From: an uncultured Variovorax sp. | GTDB lineage: Bacteria > Pseudomonadota > Gammaproteobacteria > Burkholderiales > Burkholderiaceae | Assembly (NCBI GenBank): GCA_946478645.1 | Contig: CAMLCW010000127.1 | Coordinates: 1 to 12,806, forward strand | Direction of reading: 5' to 3' | DNA: 12,806 bases | In this document: positions 1-7,221 of the stretch, piece after piece | Layout of the letters: every line of letters starts with the position of its first letter | Numbering within the stretch: position 1 is the first letter of the stretch | Position numbers and translations under genes: made by a program | The notes under the pieces: model-generated | The model's input: only the letters and a program-made list of their open reading frames with translations | What the model was told of the DNA's origin: nothing | Database searches by the model: none

Positions 1-834
1 GCCGACCGCATCGCGCGCTCGCAGTCGGCCGCGAGCAGCGCGCTGGCCGACCTCGAAGCATCGGTCGGCGTGCTGCTGTTCGACCGCATCGGCCGCCGGC
101 TGGTGCTCAACGAGAACGGCCGTGCGCTGCTGCCCAAGGCGCAGGCGCTGCTCGACCAGGCAGGCGAGGTCGAGGCGCTCTTCAACGGCGAGCATGCGGC
201 GCCGCTGCGGGTGGCGGCGAGCTTCACCATCGGCGAATACCTGCTGCCCGAGCGGGTGTCGCACTGGACCGCACTGCATCCGCAGAGCCAGGTGCACCTG
301 CACATCGCCAACACGCGCGACGTCATCGAGGCGGTGGCGGGCTTCGACGTCGACGTCGGCTTCATCGAGGGGCCGCAGACGCATCCCGACCTCGTAGTGC
401 GCGCCTGGCGCACCGACGAACTGGTGATCGTGGCGGCGCCTGGGCATCCGCTCGCGGGCCGCGTGGCCACGCACCGGCAGCTCTCGCAGGCCACCTGGGT
501 GCTGCGCGAGCACGGGTCGGGCACGCGCCAGGTCACCGACGCCTGGCTGATCCAGAACCTCGACCAGGTGCACGTCGGCTTCGAGCTCGGCAGCACCGAG
601 GCGATCAAGCGCGTGGTGGCCTCGGGCACCGGCCTGGCCTGCCTGTCGCGCTACACCGTGGCGCAGGCGCTCGAGGACGGCCACCTCGTCGAGCTGCGCA
701 CCCGGCTGCCGGCCGGCATGCGCCGGCTCGCGACGGTGATGCACCGCGACAAGCTGCTCGGCCGCGCGACCGCCGACTTCCTGCGGCACTGCGGCGCGAG
801 CGTTCCGCGCGGGGCGGTGGCGCCGCAGCCCTGA
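1..834 (+). CDS. LysR-family regulator, YeiE/CysL-like (5' end cut by window)
   Basis: The reading frame is open from base 1 and ends at TGA 832-834. The true start and first part of the DNA-binding helix-turn-helix lie upstream of the window. The 277 visible residues start inside the HTH (RSQSAASSALADLE near residues 6-19), followed by the LysR signature LLFDRIGRRLVLNENG (about 25-40). The periplasmic-binding-protein-like effector domain runs from about residue 70 to the end, with VDVGFIEGP, LREHGSGTRQV and ELGSTEAIKRVVASGTGLACLSR. These segments match my memory of enterobacterial YeiE almost motif for motif, so I place it in the YeiE/CysL branch. YeiE is associated with sulfite homeostasis and CysL activates sulfite reductase genes in Bacillus. 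Both sulfonate modules next door release sulfite, so a sulfite-responsive role is plausible but inferred. It converges on the GntR gene, and its own targets may lie upstream of base 1. Confidence 0.93.
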   Translation, partial: ADRIARSQSAASSALADLEASVGVLLFDRIGRRLVLNENGRALLPKAQALLDQAGEVEALFNGEHAAPLRVAASFTIGEYLLPERVSHWTALHPQSQVHLHIANTRDVIEAVAGFDVDVGFIEGPQTHPDLVVRAWRTDELVIVAAPGHPLAGRVATHRQLSQATWVLREHGSGTRQVTDAWLIQNLDQVHVGFELGSTEAIKRVVASGTGLACLSRYTVAQALEDGHLVELRTRLPAGMRRLATVMHRDKLLGRATADFLRHCGASVPRGAVAPQP

Positions 835-837
835 GCA

Positions 838-866
838 GCCGGCCTGGCGCCCGGCGTCAGGCCGGC
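838..866. terminator. Hairpin between convergent lysR and gntR genes
   Basis: GCCGGCCTG (838-846) is the exact reverse complement of CAGGCCGGC (858-866). The inside extends with one G-T wobble and three more G/C pairs, giving a roughly 13 bp stem with a 3-nt CCG loop. It starts four bases after the lysR stop and includes the gntR stop codon (857-859, minus strand). It could act as a bidirectional terminator or 3'-end stabiliser. No run of T follows on either strand, so classic intrinsic termination is uncertain. Confidence 0.55.
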
Positions 867-1636
867 CGGGAGAGCAGTTGCACGTACTCGTGGTGCGCGG
901 TGTTGATGGTCGACACGCGGTACTCCACGGGCTTGTCGCCGAAGGTGAGCGCGGTGCGCCGCACCTGCATCACGGCCGCGCCGGGCGCCACGCCGAGCAT
1001 GCGCACCGTATTGCGGTCGGCGATGAGCGCGCGCGTGCGCTCGCTGGCGCGCGTCACGGTGATGCCGAATTCGGTCTGGTAGAGGTGATAGATGGTGCTC
1101 GCACGCTCGCGAAAGCGCTTCTCCGTCAGGCCCTTGAACAGCAGCGCAGGCAGCGTGAGCCGGTCGTGGATCACGGCGCGGCCCTGCAGCAGCAGCCGGT
1201 TGTCGATCTGCACCGCGGGCTCGCCGGGCCTCAGGCCGAGCGCGAGCGCGGGCTCCTCCTCCATGCGCACGCGCTCATAGGCCACGAGCTCGACCTGCGG
1301 CGGCTGCCGGAGGCCGTCGCCGCGCTCGACATGGAAGAACTGGAACATGAAGCGGTCGGCGTTGTGCACTGCAACGAAGGTGCCCCTGCCTTGCCGGCGC
1401 ACGAGGATGTGCTCGGCCACGAGGTCGTCCGTCGCGTGGCGCAAGGTGCCGATCGACACGCCGAACGCCGCCGCCAGCTCGGCTTCGCTCGGCAGCGCGC
1501 CGCCCGCCGGATAGCGGCCCGACTCGATCGCCTGCAGCAGCGCCCGCTTGACCACGCGGTACAGCGGCGCACCGGCCGCCTCGGGGGGTATCGGGACGAA
1601 GTGGCTGGCGGCGCTGGCGCGAACGGTCTGCGGCAT
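857..1636 (-). CDS. GntR-family (HutC/UTRA type) transcriptional regulator
   Basis: This 259-residue protein is a normal length for the HutC subfamily. An N-terminal winged helix-turn-helix spans about residues 24-90, with the GntR core LPSEAELAAAFGVSIGTLR (48-66) and the wing LVRRQGRGTFV (78-88). A UTRA ligand-binding domain follows from about 110 to 255, with the typical LRPGEPAVQIDNRLLLQGRA and PVEYRVSTIN segments. It is transcribed divergently from suyA across 116 bp, so it is the likely local regulator of the sulfolactate operon. A small palindrome in that gap (1672-1685) is a candidate operator that would also cover its own promoter. The ligand may be sulfolactate or a catabolite (inference). 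The ATG at 1636 has no clear Shine-Dalgarno sequence, but it gives the expected short extension before the HTH. Confidence 0.93.
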   Translation of the reverse strand: MPQTVRASAASHFVPIPPEAAGAPLYRVVKRALLQAIESGRYPAGGALPSEAELAAAFGVSIGTLRHATDDLVAEHILVRRQGRGTFVAVHNADRFMFQFFHVERGDGLRQPPQVELVAYERVRMEEEPALALGLRPGEPAVQIDNRLLLQGRAVIHDRLTLPALLFKGLTEKRFRERASTIYHLYQTEFGITVTRASERTRALIADRNTVRMLGVAPGAAVMQVRRTALTFGDKPVEYRVSTINTAHHEYVQLLSRPA

Positions 1637-1671
1637 GGCGCGATTGTGTGGCGCGGCGTGCGCTTCCTCAA

Positions 1672-1685
1672 GTCATCTATATGAC
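1672..1685. promoter_or_regulatory. Candidate GntR operator in the gntR-suyA intergenic gap
   Basis: GTCAT (1672-1676) and ATGAC (1681-1685) form a perfect 5 bp inverted repeat around an AT-rich CTAT centre. It sits in the divergent gap, in the GT...AC arrangement usual for GntR-family operators. It overlaps a possible minus-strand -10 box (TATAGA, reverse complement of 1676-1681) that has a poor -35 (TTTTCC) 17 bp away, which would suit gntR autoregulation. On the plus strand TTGACT at 1690-1695 resembles a -35, but no convincing -10 follows. A regulatory role is inferred from position and symmetry only. Confidence 0.42.
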
Positions 1686-1752
1686 CCGTTTGACTCTCGG
1701 AAAAGGCCGGTCCGACACTGCCCTCCACCCCACAGCAGCAACAGGAGACACG

Positions 1753-2034
1753 ATGATTCATTTCGTTTTGCACGACGCCCGCGACACCGTGGCCGTCGTG
1801 GTGGTCGAAGGCGTGAAGGCCGGCATGTCGCTCAACGGCTGGATCATGGACGAGGACAAGACCACCAGCGTCGAGGCCCGCCAGGACATCCCGATCGGCC
1901 ACAAGGTCGCGCTCAAGGACATGGCACCGGGCGACACGGTGTGGAAGTACGGCATCGACATGGGCAAGGTCGTCGCGCCGATCAAGGCCGGCGAACACGC
2001 CCACGTGCAGAACATCAAGACCAAGCGCTGGTAG
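1753..2034 (+). CDS. suyA: (R)-sulfolactate sulfo-lyase small subunit SuyA (SAF / UxaA N-terminal domain)
   Basis: This 93-residue protein is a single SAF-type domain, corresponding to the small N-terminal domain of UxaA-family altronate and galactarate dehydratases. Recognisable parts are the IPIGHKVAL strand (46-54) and the C-terminal block KYGIDMGKV...GEHAHVQNIKT (65-90), which is shared across the family. With SuyB it would form the lyase that desulfonates (2R)-3-sulfolactate to pyruvate and sulfite in the cytoplasm. The sulfonate assignment rests on the split small/large architecture and the following suyB, slcC and comC genes. On its own this domain could serve another hydroxyacid dehydratase. 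The ATG at 1753 is preferred because AGGAG lies at 1743-1747. An in-frame GTG at 1648 would add 35 residues foreign to the family. It is the first gene of the plus-strand operon, 63 bp ahead of suyB. Confidence 0.87.
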   Translation: MIHFVLHDARDTVAVVVVEGVKAGMSLNGWIMDEDKTTSVEARQDIPIGHKVALKDMAPGDTVWKYGIDMGKVVAPIKAGEHAHVQNIKTKRW

Positions 2035-2097
2035 GCACGCACGGCGCTGCCGGTCCTTCTGCCCTCCTCCGCGAACCCAAACCCGAAAGAACAAGCC

Positions 2098-3273
2098 ATG
2101 TCCGTCATTTCGAAAGACACCACCTTCCTCGGCTACCGCCGCGAAAACGGCCGCGTCGGCGTGCGCAACCACGTCATCGTGCTGCCGCTCGACGACCTCT
2201 CCAACGCCGCGGCCGAGGCCGTGGCCCACAACATCAAGGGCACGCTCGCGATCCCGCATCCCTACGGCCGACTGCAGTTCGGCGCCGACCTCGAGCTTCA
2301 CTTCCGCACGCTGATCGGCACCGGCTGCAACCCGAACGTGGCCGCGGTCGTGGTGATCGGCATCGAGGGCAGCTGGACGAAAAAGGTGGTCGACGGCATC
2401 GCCGCCACGGGCAAGCCCGTGACGGGCTTCGGCATCGAAGGCCACGGCGACCACGAGACGATCATGAAGGCGTCGAAGGCCGCGCGCGAGTATGTGCAGT
2501 GGGCCAGCGAGAAGCAGCGCGAGGCTTGCGGCATCGGCGAACTCTGGGTCTCGACCAAGTGCGGCGAGAGCGACACCACCTCGGGCTGCGGCTCCAACCC
2601 GACCGTGGGCAATGCCTTCGACAAGCTCTACGAGACCGGCAACACGCTGGTCTTCGGCGAGACCTCCGAGATTACCGGCGGCGAGCGCATCGTGGCCGAG
2701 CGCTGCCGCACGCCCGACGTGAAGGAGCGCTTCATGTTCATGTTCAACCGCTACCAGGACATGATCAACCGCCACAAGACCAGCGACCTCTCCGACTCGC
2801 AGCCCACCAAGGGCAACATCGCCGGCGGCCTGACGACGATCGAAGAGAAGGCGCTCGGCAACATCCAGAAGATCGGCAAGAAGTGCCTGGTGGACGGCGT
2901 GCTCGACAAGGCCGAGATGCCCACCGGACCCGGCCTGTGGTTCATGGACTCGTCGAGCGCCGCGGCCGAGATGGTGACGCTGTGCGCGGCCTCGGGCTAT
3001 GCGGTGCACTTCTTCCCCACCGGCCAGGGCAACGTGATCGGCAACCCGATCCTGCCGGTCATCAAGATCTGCGCCAACCCGCGCACCGTGCGCCTCATGA
3101 GCGAGCACGTCGACGTCGACACCTCGGGCCTGCTGCAGCGCGAGCTCACGCTCGACCAGGCCGGCGACAAGCTGCTCGAATGCATGCTGCGCACCGCCAA
3201 CGGCCGATTCACGGCGGCCGAGGCGCTCGGGCATCGCGAGTTCGTGCTGACGCGCCTCTACGAGTCGGCCTGA
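2098..3273 (+). CDS. suyB: (R)-sulfolactate sulfo-lyase large subunit SuyB (UxaA family)
   Basis: This 391-residue protein equals the large catalytic part of UxaA-type dehydratases, here a separate polypeptide as in SuyAB. The N-terminus [20 protein letters not shown] (11-30) is the family entry motif. A Cys-rich signature [19 protein letters not shown] spans 154-172, [18 protein letters not shown] spans 238-255, and [19 protein letters not shown] spans 306-324. Conserved cysteines (C155, C164, C325) suit the iron dependence known for this lyase family. These blocks closely match what I remember of Paracoccus SuyB, more so than E. coli altronate dehydratase. The enzyme would release sulfite from (2R)-3-sulfolactate, leaving pyruvate. 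The main alternative is a split sugar-acid dehydratase, but the two flanking sulfolactate-type dehydrogenases and the nearby xsc argue for sulfolactate. Its ribosome-binding site is weak, so translation may depend on upstream suyA. Confidence 0.88.
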   Translation: MSVISKDTTFLGYRRENGRVGVRNHVIVLPLDDLSNAAAEAVAHNIKGTLAIPHPYGRLQFGADLELHFRTLIGTGCNPNVAAVVVIGIEGSWTKKVVDGIAATGKPVTGFGIEGHGDHETIMKASKAAREYVQWASEKQREACGIGELWVSTKCGESDTTSGCGSNPTVGNAFDKLYETGNTLVFGETSEITGGERIVAERCRTPDVKERFMFMFNRYQDMINRHKTSDLSDSQPTKGNIAGGLTTIEEKALGNIQKIGKKCLVDGVLDKAEMPTGPGLWFMDSSSAAAEMVTLCAASGYAVHFFPTGQGNVIGNPILPVIKICANPRTVRLMSEHVDVDTSGLLQRELTLDQAGDKLLECMLRTANGRFTAAEALGHREFVLTRLYESA

Positions 3274-3291
3274 GCGAACGGCGGCAGCATC

Positions 3292-4221
3292 ATGAAGCGA
3301 ATCGTGATCGCGGAGTTCATGGACCCCGCCGCCGTCGAACGCCTGCGCGAGCGGCACGATGTGCTCTACGACCCGGCGCTGGTCGACGACCCCGGCCGGC
3401 TGTTCGGCGAAGCGCGGTGGGCGCATGCACTGATCGTGCGCAACCGCACGCAGGTGCGCGGCGAGCTGCTTGCCGCGCTCGCGCAGTGCAGCGTGGTCGG
3501 ACGTCTCGGCGTCGGGCTCGACAACATCGACGTGGCCGGCTGCGAGGCGCGCGGCATGCGCGTGATACCGGCCACGGGCGCCAACGCGTTGAGCGTGGCC
3601 GAGTATGTGATCGCGAGCGCCATGCTGCTGCTGCGCGGCGCCTACGGTTCGACCGCAGCGGTGGCCGCGGGCGAGTGGCCGCGCCCTGCGCTGTCGAACG
3701 GCCGCGAGGCGGCGGGCAAGACGCTCGGCCTCGTCGGGTTCGGCGCCATCGGCCAACTGACCGCACGCCTCGCCGCGGCGCTGGGCATGCGCACCGCGGC
3801 CTTCGACGCCATGATGGACGGCGGCCATCCGGCCTTTGCCGAGACGCGCACCCAACCGCTCGGGCTCGACGAACTGGTCGCGCGCTCGGATGTGCTGAGC
3901 CTGCATGTGCCGCTGGTCGATGGCACGCGCAACCTCTTCCACGCCGGGCGCATCGCGGCCATGAAGCCCGGCGCGGTGCTGGTCAACACCTCGCGCGGCG
4001 GCATCGTCGACGAACGCGCGGTGGCCGAGGCCCTGCGCGAAGGCCGGCTCGGCGGTGCGGCGCTCGACGTGTTCGACGCCGAGTCGCTCGCGGCCAGCGC
4101 GCACTTTCAGGGCTGCCCGAACCTGCTGTTGACGCCGCACATCGCGGGCGTGACGGCCGAGTCGAACGAGCGCGTGAGCAGCCTGATCGCCGACCGCGTG
4201 CTGGAGGCGCTCGCACCATGA
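3292..4221 (+). CDS. slcC: D-2-hydroxyacid dehydrogenase, probable (S)-sulfolactate dehydrogenase SlcC
   Basis: This 309-residue enzyme has the full D-isomer 2-hydroxyacid dehydrogenase fold. The substrate domain includes GRLGVGLDNIDVAGCEARG (70-88), and the Rossmann motif is GLVGFGAIG (146-154). Asp172 sits at the end of the second beta strand, which predicts NAD+ rather than NADP+. The catalytic triad is visible as Arg235 (NTSRGG), Glu264 (DVFDAE) and His283 (LTPHIAG). In sulfolactate degraders SlcC oxidises (S)-3-sulfolactate to 3-sulfopyruvate. Paired with ComC it gives a net racemisation that feeds the R-specific SuyAB lyase. The operon position after suyAB and directly before a comC-type gene is the main reason for the specific name; phosphoglycerate dehydrogenase-like enzymes share the same motifs. 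It starts 18 bp after suyB with a weak ribosome-binding site. Its last bases overlap comC by four (ATGA). Confidence 0.85.
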   Translation: MKRIVIAEFMDPAAVERLRERHDVLYDPALVDDPGRLFGEARWAHALIVRNRTQVRGELLAALAQCSVVGRLGVGLDNIDVAGCEARGMRVIPATGANALSVAEYVIASAMLLLRGAYGSTAAVAAGEWPRPALSNGREAAGKTLGLVGFGAIGQLTARLAAALGMRTAAFDAMMDGGHPAFAETRTQPLGLDELVARSDVLSLHVPLVDGTRNLFHAGRIAAMKPGAVLVNTSRGGIVDERAVAEALREGRLGGAALDVFDAESLAASAHFQGCPNLLLTPHIAGVTAESNERVSSLIADRVLEALAP

Positions 4222-5219
4222 CCACCATGACGCTGGGCCAGGCCCGCGGCGCGGTGGCCGGGATGCTGCGCGCCGCCGGCGCGAACGAGACGATGGCCGA
4301 TGCGGCAGCGCGCGCCCTGGTGCTCGCCGAGGCGCAGGGCCTCGGATCGCACGGGCTGAGCCGCCTGGGGCAATACACGGCGCATCTGCGCAACGGCCGC
4401 GTGAACGGCGCGGCGGTTCCCACCGTGCGGCACGCCAGGGGCGGCGCGGTGCTGGTCGATGCGCACGAGGGGCTGGCGTTCGCCGCCTGCGAGCTGGCCG
4501 TGGCCGAGGCGATCGGCCGCGCGCGCGACTTCGGCATTGCGATCGCGGGCGTCACCGCGAGCCACCACTGCGGGGTTGTCGTCGATCACCTGCGGCCGGC
4601 CGCCGAGGCCGGCATGGTCGGCCTCGGCTTTGCCAATTCGCCGGCCGCGATGCCGGCCGCGGGTGGACGCCATCCGGTCTTCGGCACCAATCCGGTGGCG
4701 GCGGTGTTCCCGCGGCGCGGCGCGTTGCCGCTGATGATCGATCTGAGCCTCTCGGAGGTGGCGCGCGGCAAGGTGATGGTGGCGGCGAAGCAAGGCAGGC
4801 CGATCCCGCCGGGCTGGGCCGTCGACCGCCACGGCCAGCCCACCACCGATGCGCAGGCCGCGCTCGACGGCGCGATGCTGCCCATCGGCGCAGCCTCCAG
4901 CCCCAAGGGCGCGATGCTGGCGCTGGTGGTCGAGCTGCTGGTCACGGCGCTGATCGGCGCGCAGTTCGGCTTCGAGGCCTCGAGCTTCTTCGAGGACGAA
5001 GGCAACCGGCCGCGCATCGGCCAGGCCTTCATCGTCATCGACCCCGGCGCGCTCGCCGGTTCGGCCAGCTATCTCGACCGTGTCGAGGTGCTGCTGGCCG
5101 AGATGCTGCGCGACGAAGGCGTGCGCCTGCCCGGTGCGCGGCGCGAGGCCCTGCGGCTGCGCGCCGAAGCCGAGGGCATCGACGTGCCCGACGCGCTGCA
5201 CGCGCCGCCACGAACCTGA
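4218..5219 (+). CDS. comC: Ldh2/malate dehydrogenase-type oxidoreductase, probable (R)-sulfolactate dehydrogenase ComC
   Basis: This 333-residue protein belongs to the Ldh2 family (L-sulfolactate/malate/ureidoglycolate dehydrogenases), which does not use a classical Rossmann fold. Visible family features are EAQGLGSHGLSRL (38-50), the SHHCG active-site block with His116 (115-119), the cofactor segment PVFGTNPVA (153-161), PPGWAVD (197-203) and the SPKG loop (228-231). ComC reduces 3-sulfopyruvate to (R)-sulfolactate, normally with NADPH. Together with the upstream NAD+-type SlcC it would convert the S enantiomer to the R enantiomer taken by SuyAB. The start overlaps the slcC stop as ATGA, and GGAGG at 4203-4207 lies ten bases upstream, so translational coupling is likely. 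The same frame stays open far upstream by chance; the ATG at 4218 matches the family N-terminus. Substrate choice is inferred from context. Confidence 0.85.
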   Translation: MTTMTLGQARGAVAGMLRAAGANETMADAAARALVLAEAQGLGSHGLSRLGQYTAHLRNGRVNGAAVPTVRHARGGAVLVDAHEGLAFAACELAVAEAIGRARDFGIAIAGVTASHHCGVVVDHLRPAAEAGMVGLGFANSPAAMPAAGGRHPVFGTNPVAAVFPRRGALPLMIDLSLSEVARGKVMVAAKQGRPIPPGWAVDRHGQPTTDAQAALDGAMLPIGAASSPKGAMLALVVELLVTALIGAQFGFEASSFFEDEGNRPRIGQAFIVIDPGALAGSASYLDRVEVLLAEMLRDEGVRLPGARREALRLRAEAEGIDVPDALHAPPRT

Positions 5220-5264
5220 GCACGCTCGGGCTTCGATCCAGACACAACAACAGGAGACGACACG

Positions 5265-6272
5265 ATGAAACGACGCGATTGGATGCAAGGGACCGCGGCC
5301 CTGGCTGCGGCGGGTTCGATGGGTGCGGGTTCGCTGGCGGCGCTGTGGCCCGCGCTCGCCCGCGCACAGGGTGGCGACTATCCGAAGCCCGACGGCACGC
5401 TGCGCTACGTGGTGCCCTTTCCGCCCGGCGGCCTCACCGACGCGATGGCGCGGCAGGTGGCGCAGCAGCTTGGCGAACGTTGGAAGATCAACGTGCTGGT
5501 CGACAACCGCCCGGGCGGCAATGGCCAGATCGGCGCCGACCTGGTGGCCAAGGCGGCCGGCGACGGCTACACGATGCTGGCGATCACGCTCACGCACGCG
5601 GCCAACGTGACGCTGTTCCCCAAGTCGCCGTTCAACTTCCAGAAGGATCTGCGGCCCGTGGCGCTGCTCGCGGGCAGCCCGATGCTCATCGTGGTGCCGG
5701 CGGCCAGCCCGATCCGCGACATGCAGGGCCTCGTCGCGGCAGCCAGGGAACGCCAGCTCAATGCCGGCTCCAGTGGCAGCGGCACGCCGCCGCACCTGAC
5801 GCTGGCGCTCTTCAACAACCTCGCCAAGTCTTCGATCCAGCACGTGCCGTACAAGGGCGGCGCGCCCTGCATGACCGACCTGATCGGCGGCCAGCTCGAT
5901 GTGGTGTTCTCGAACATTCCCGAGTCGATCCCGCACGTGAAGGCCGGCAAGCTGCGCGCGCTGGCGATCGCCAGCAAGGCGCGCTATGCGCTGCTGCCCG
6001 AGGTGCCGACCACGGCCGAGGCCGGCATGCCCGAGCTTCAGGTGGAAAACTGGACCGCCATCATGGTGCCGGCGTCCACGCCCGACGCCCCGGTGCAGAA
6101 GCTCGGCGCCGAGGTGGTGAAGATCCTCGGGCAGCCGGGGCTCGACGAGCGCATGCGCCAGCAGGGCTTCGTCGTGGACGCGCGCGGGCCCGAGCGCTTC
6201 GCGCCCTTCCTCGCCGACGAAATCGCGCGCTGGGCGCAGGTGATCAAGGCGGCGGCGATCCAGCCGAGCTGA
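5265..6272 (+). CDS. Bug/TctC-family periplasmic solute receptor with probable Tat signal
   Basis: This 335-residue protein is a tripartite tricarboxylate transporter (TTT) receptor of the Bug type. The N-terminus MKRRDWMQ followed by an Ala/Gly-rich hydrophobic stretch (about 9-31) looks like a twin-arginine signal, with likely cleavage after ALARA (30-34). Mature-protein landmarks are YVVPFPPGGLTDAMAR (48-63), the ligand-loop motif NRPGGNGQIGAD (81-92), HVPYKGGAPCMTDLIGGQ (193-210) and LPEVPTTAEAG (244-254). Such receptors bind small carboxylates. As the last gene of the sulfolactate operon, 45 bp after comC, it probably binds sulfolactate or a related sulfonate (inference). No TctA or TctB membrane subunits follow, so it is an orphan receptor here, as is common in Burkholderiales. 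AGGAG at 5252-5256 supports the ATG. Its last 29 bp overlap the 3' end of pta on the other strand. Confidence 0.92.
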   Translation: MKRRDWMQGTAALAAAGSMGAGSLAALWPALARAQGGDYPKPDGTLRYVVPFPPGGLTDAMARQVAQQLGERWKINVLVDNRPGGNGQIGADLVAKAAGDGYTMLAITLTHAANVTLFPKSPFNFQKDLRPVALLAGSPMLIVVPAASPIRDMQGLVAAARERQLNAGSSGSGTPPHLTLALFNNLAKSSIQHVPYKGGAPCMTDLIGGQLDVVFSNIPESIPHVKAGKLRALAIASKARYALLPEVPTTAEAGMPELQVENWTAIMVPASTPDAPVQKLGAEVVKILGQPGLDERMRQQGFVVDARGPERFAPFLADEIARWAQVIKAAAIQPS

Positions 6273-7206
6273 GCGGCTCCGCGCCCGCCCCCGCCAGCAC
6301 CGCCAGCGCCACCGACGCGATGCGCGACAGCGCCGAATCGGCGCGCGAGGTCAGCACGATGGGCACGCGCGCGCCGAGCACCAGCCCCGCGCATTCGCCG
6401 CCGCCGATGTAGGTGAAGCTCTTGTAGAGCATGTTGCCGGCGTTGAGGTCGGGCATGAGCAACAGGTCGGGCTCGCCGCTGACGCGCGACGACATCTTCT
6501 TGATGCGCGCGGCCTCGGCCGAGATCACGTTGTCGAAGCCGAAGGGCCCTTCGACGATGGCGCCGGGCCACGCGCCCTCCTTCGCCATGGCCACCAGCGC
6601 CTCGGCGTCGACGGTGGCTTGTATCGCGGGGTTGACCGTCTCGACGGCGGCAACGATGCCGACCTTCGGCTCGGCGACGCCGATCGTGCGCAACAGCGCG
6701 ACGGCGTTGCCGAGGATGTCGCGCTTGGTCGCAAGCGAGGGCGTGATGTTGACCACGCAGTCGGCCACGCCGAGCAGCTTGGGATAGCGCGGCAGGTCGA
6801 ACAGGAAGACGTGGCTGATGCGCGTGCTGCCGCGGAGCCCGGTCTCTTTGTCGACCACCGCCGACATCAGCTCGTCGGTGTGCAGCGAGCCCTTCATCAG
6901 CGCGCCGACCGCACCGGCCTGCGCCAGCGCGGTGGCGTGCCGCGCGCTCTGCGCGGCTTCGGCGGGGCCGTCGACGATCTCGAACCCGCCCGCATCGACG
7001 CCGGCCAGCTCGGCCGCACGCAGGATCTCCGCACGCGGGCCGATCAGCACCGGCTCGCCGAGCCCCGCCTCACGGATGCCGGCCGCGGCCTCGAGCGCGG
7101 CGGCATCGCAGGGGTGGACCAGCCCGATGCGCGCGTGCGTGGCCGCCGCGCGCGCCCGCGCCACCAGTGCGGCCAGGTGCGGATGCGCAATGGGAAGCGA
7201 CGGCAT
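6244..7206 (-). CDS. pta: Phosphate acetyltransferase (PTA_PTB family)
   Basis: This 320-residue protein is a stand-alone phosphate acetyl/butyryltransferase domain. Visible motifs are GALMKGSLHTDELMSAVV (101-118), VADCVVNITPSLATKRDIL (147-165), EGPFGFDNVIS (219-229), LMPDLNAGNMLYK (250-262) and VLTSRADSALSRI (284-296). It would convert acetyl phosphate plus CoA to acetyl-CoA and phosphate. It lies only 15 bp downstream of xsc on the same strand, and Xsc makes acetyl phosphate. This xsc-pta pairing is well known in taurine and isethionate degraders and favours acetyl over butyryl specificity. A GGGAG sequence (reverse complement of 7213-7217) precedes the ATG. The conserved domain ends near residue 306, and a short Pro/Ser-rich tail runs antisense into the end of the neighbouring receptor gene. 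No terminator-like hairpin was seen there. Confidence 0.93.
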   Translation of the reverse strand: MPSLPIAHPHLAALVARARAAATHARIGLVHPCDAAALEAAAGIREAGLGEPVLIGPRAEILRAAELAGVDAGGFEIVDGPAEAAQSARHATALAQAGAVGALMKGSLHTDELMSAVVDKETGLRGSTRISHVFLFDLPRYPKLLGVADCVVNITPSLATKRDILGNAVALLRTIGVAEPKVGIVAAVETVNPAIQATVDAEALVAMAKEGAWPGAIVEGPFGFDNVISAEAARIKKMSSRVSGEPDLLLMPDLNAGNMLYKSFTYIGGGECAGLVLGARVPIVLTSRADSALSRIASVALAVLAGAGAEPLSSAGSPPP

Positions 7207-7221
7207 GGCCGGCTCCCGCCC

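Noticed and set aside
1753..3273. Altronate or galactarate dehydratase as the identity of the UxaA-like pair
   Set aside because: The family is shared, so this stays as an alternative. The split subunits, the suyB-like motif blocks and the adjacent slcC and comC favour sulfolactate lyase, and no hexuronate genes are near.
1231..4140. Very long open frame (969 codons) on the minus strand across gntR, suyAB and slcC
   Set aside because: It is antisense to well-recognised genes and shows low-complexity His/Arg/Ala/Asp-rich composition with no domain. High GC content leaves non-coding frames open.
1548..4217. Long plus-strand extension upstream of and in frame with comC
   Set aside because: It overlaps suyA, suyB and slcC out of frame and is Arg-rich with no motif. 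The ComC family N-terminus begins at 4218.
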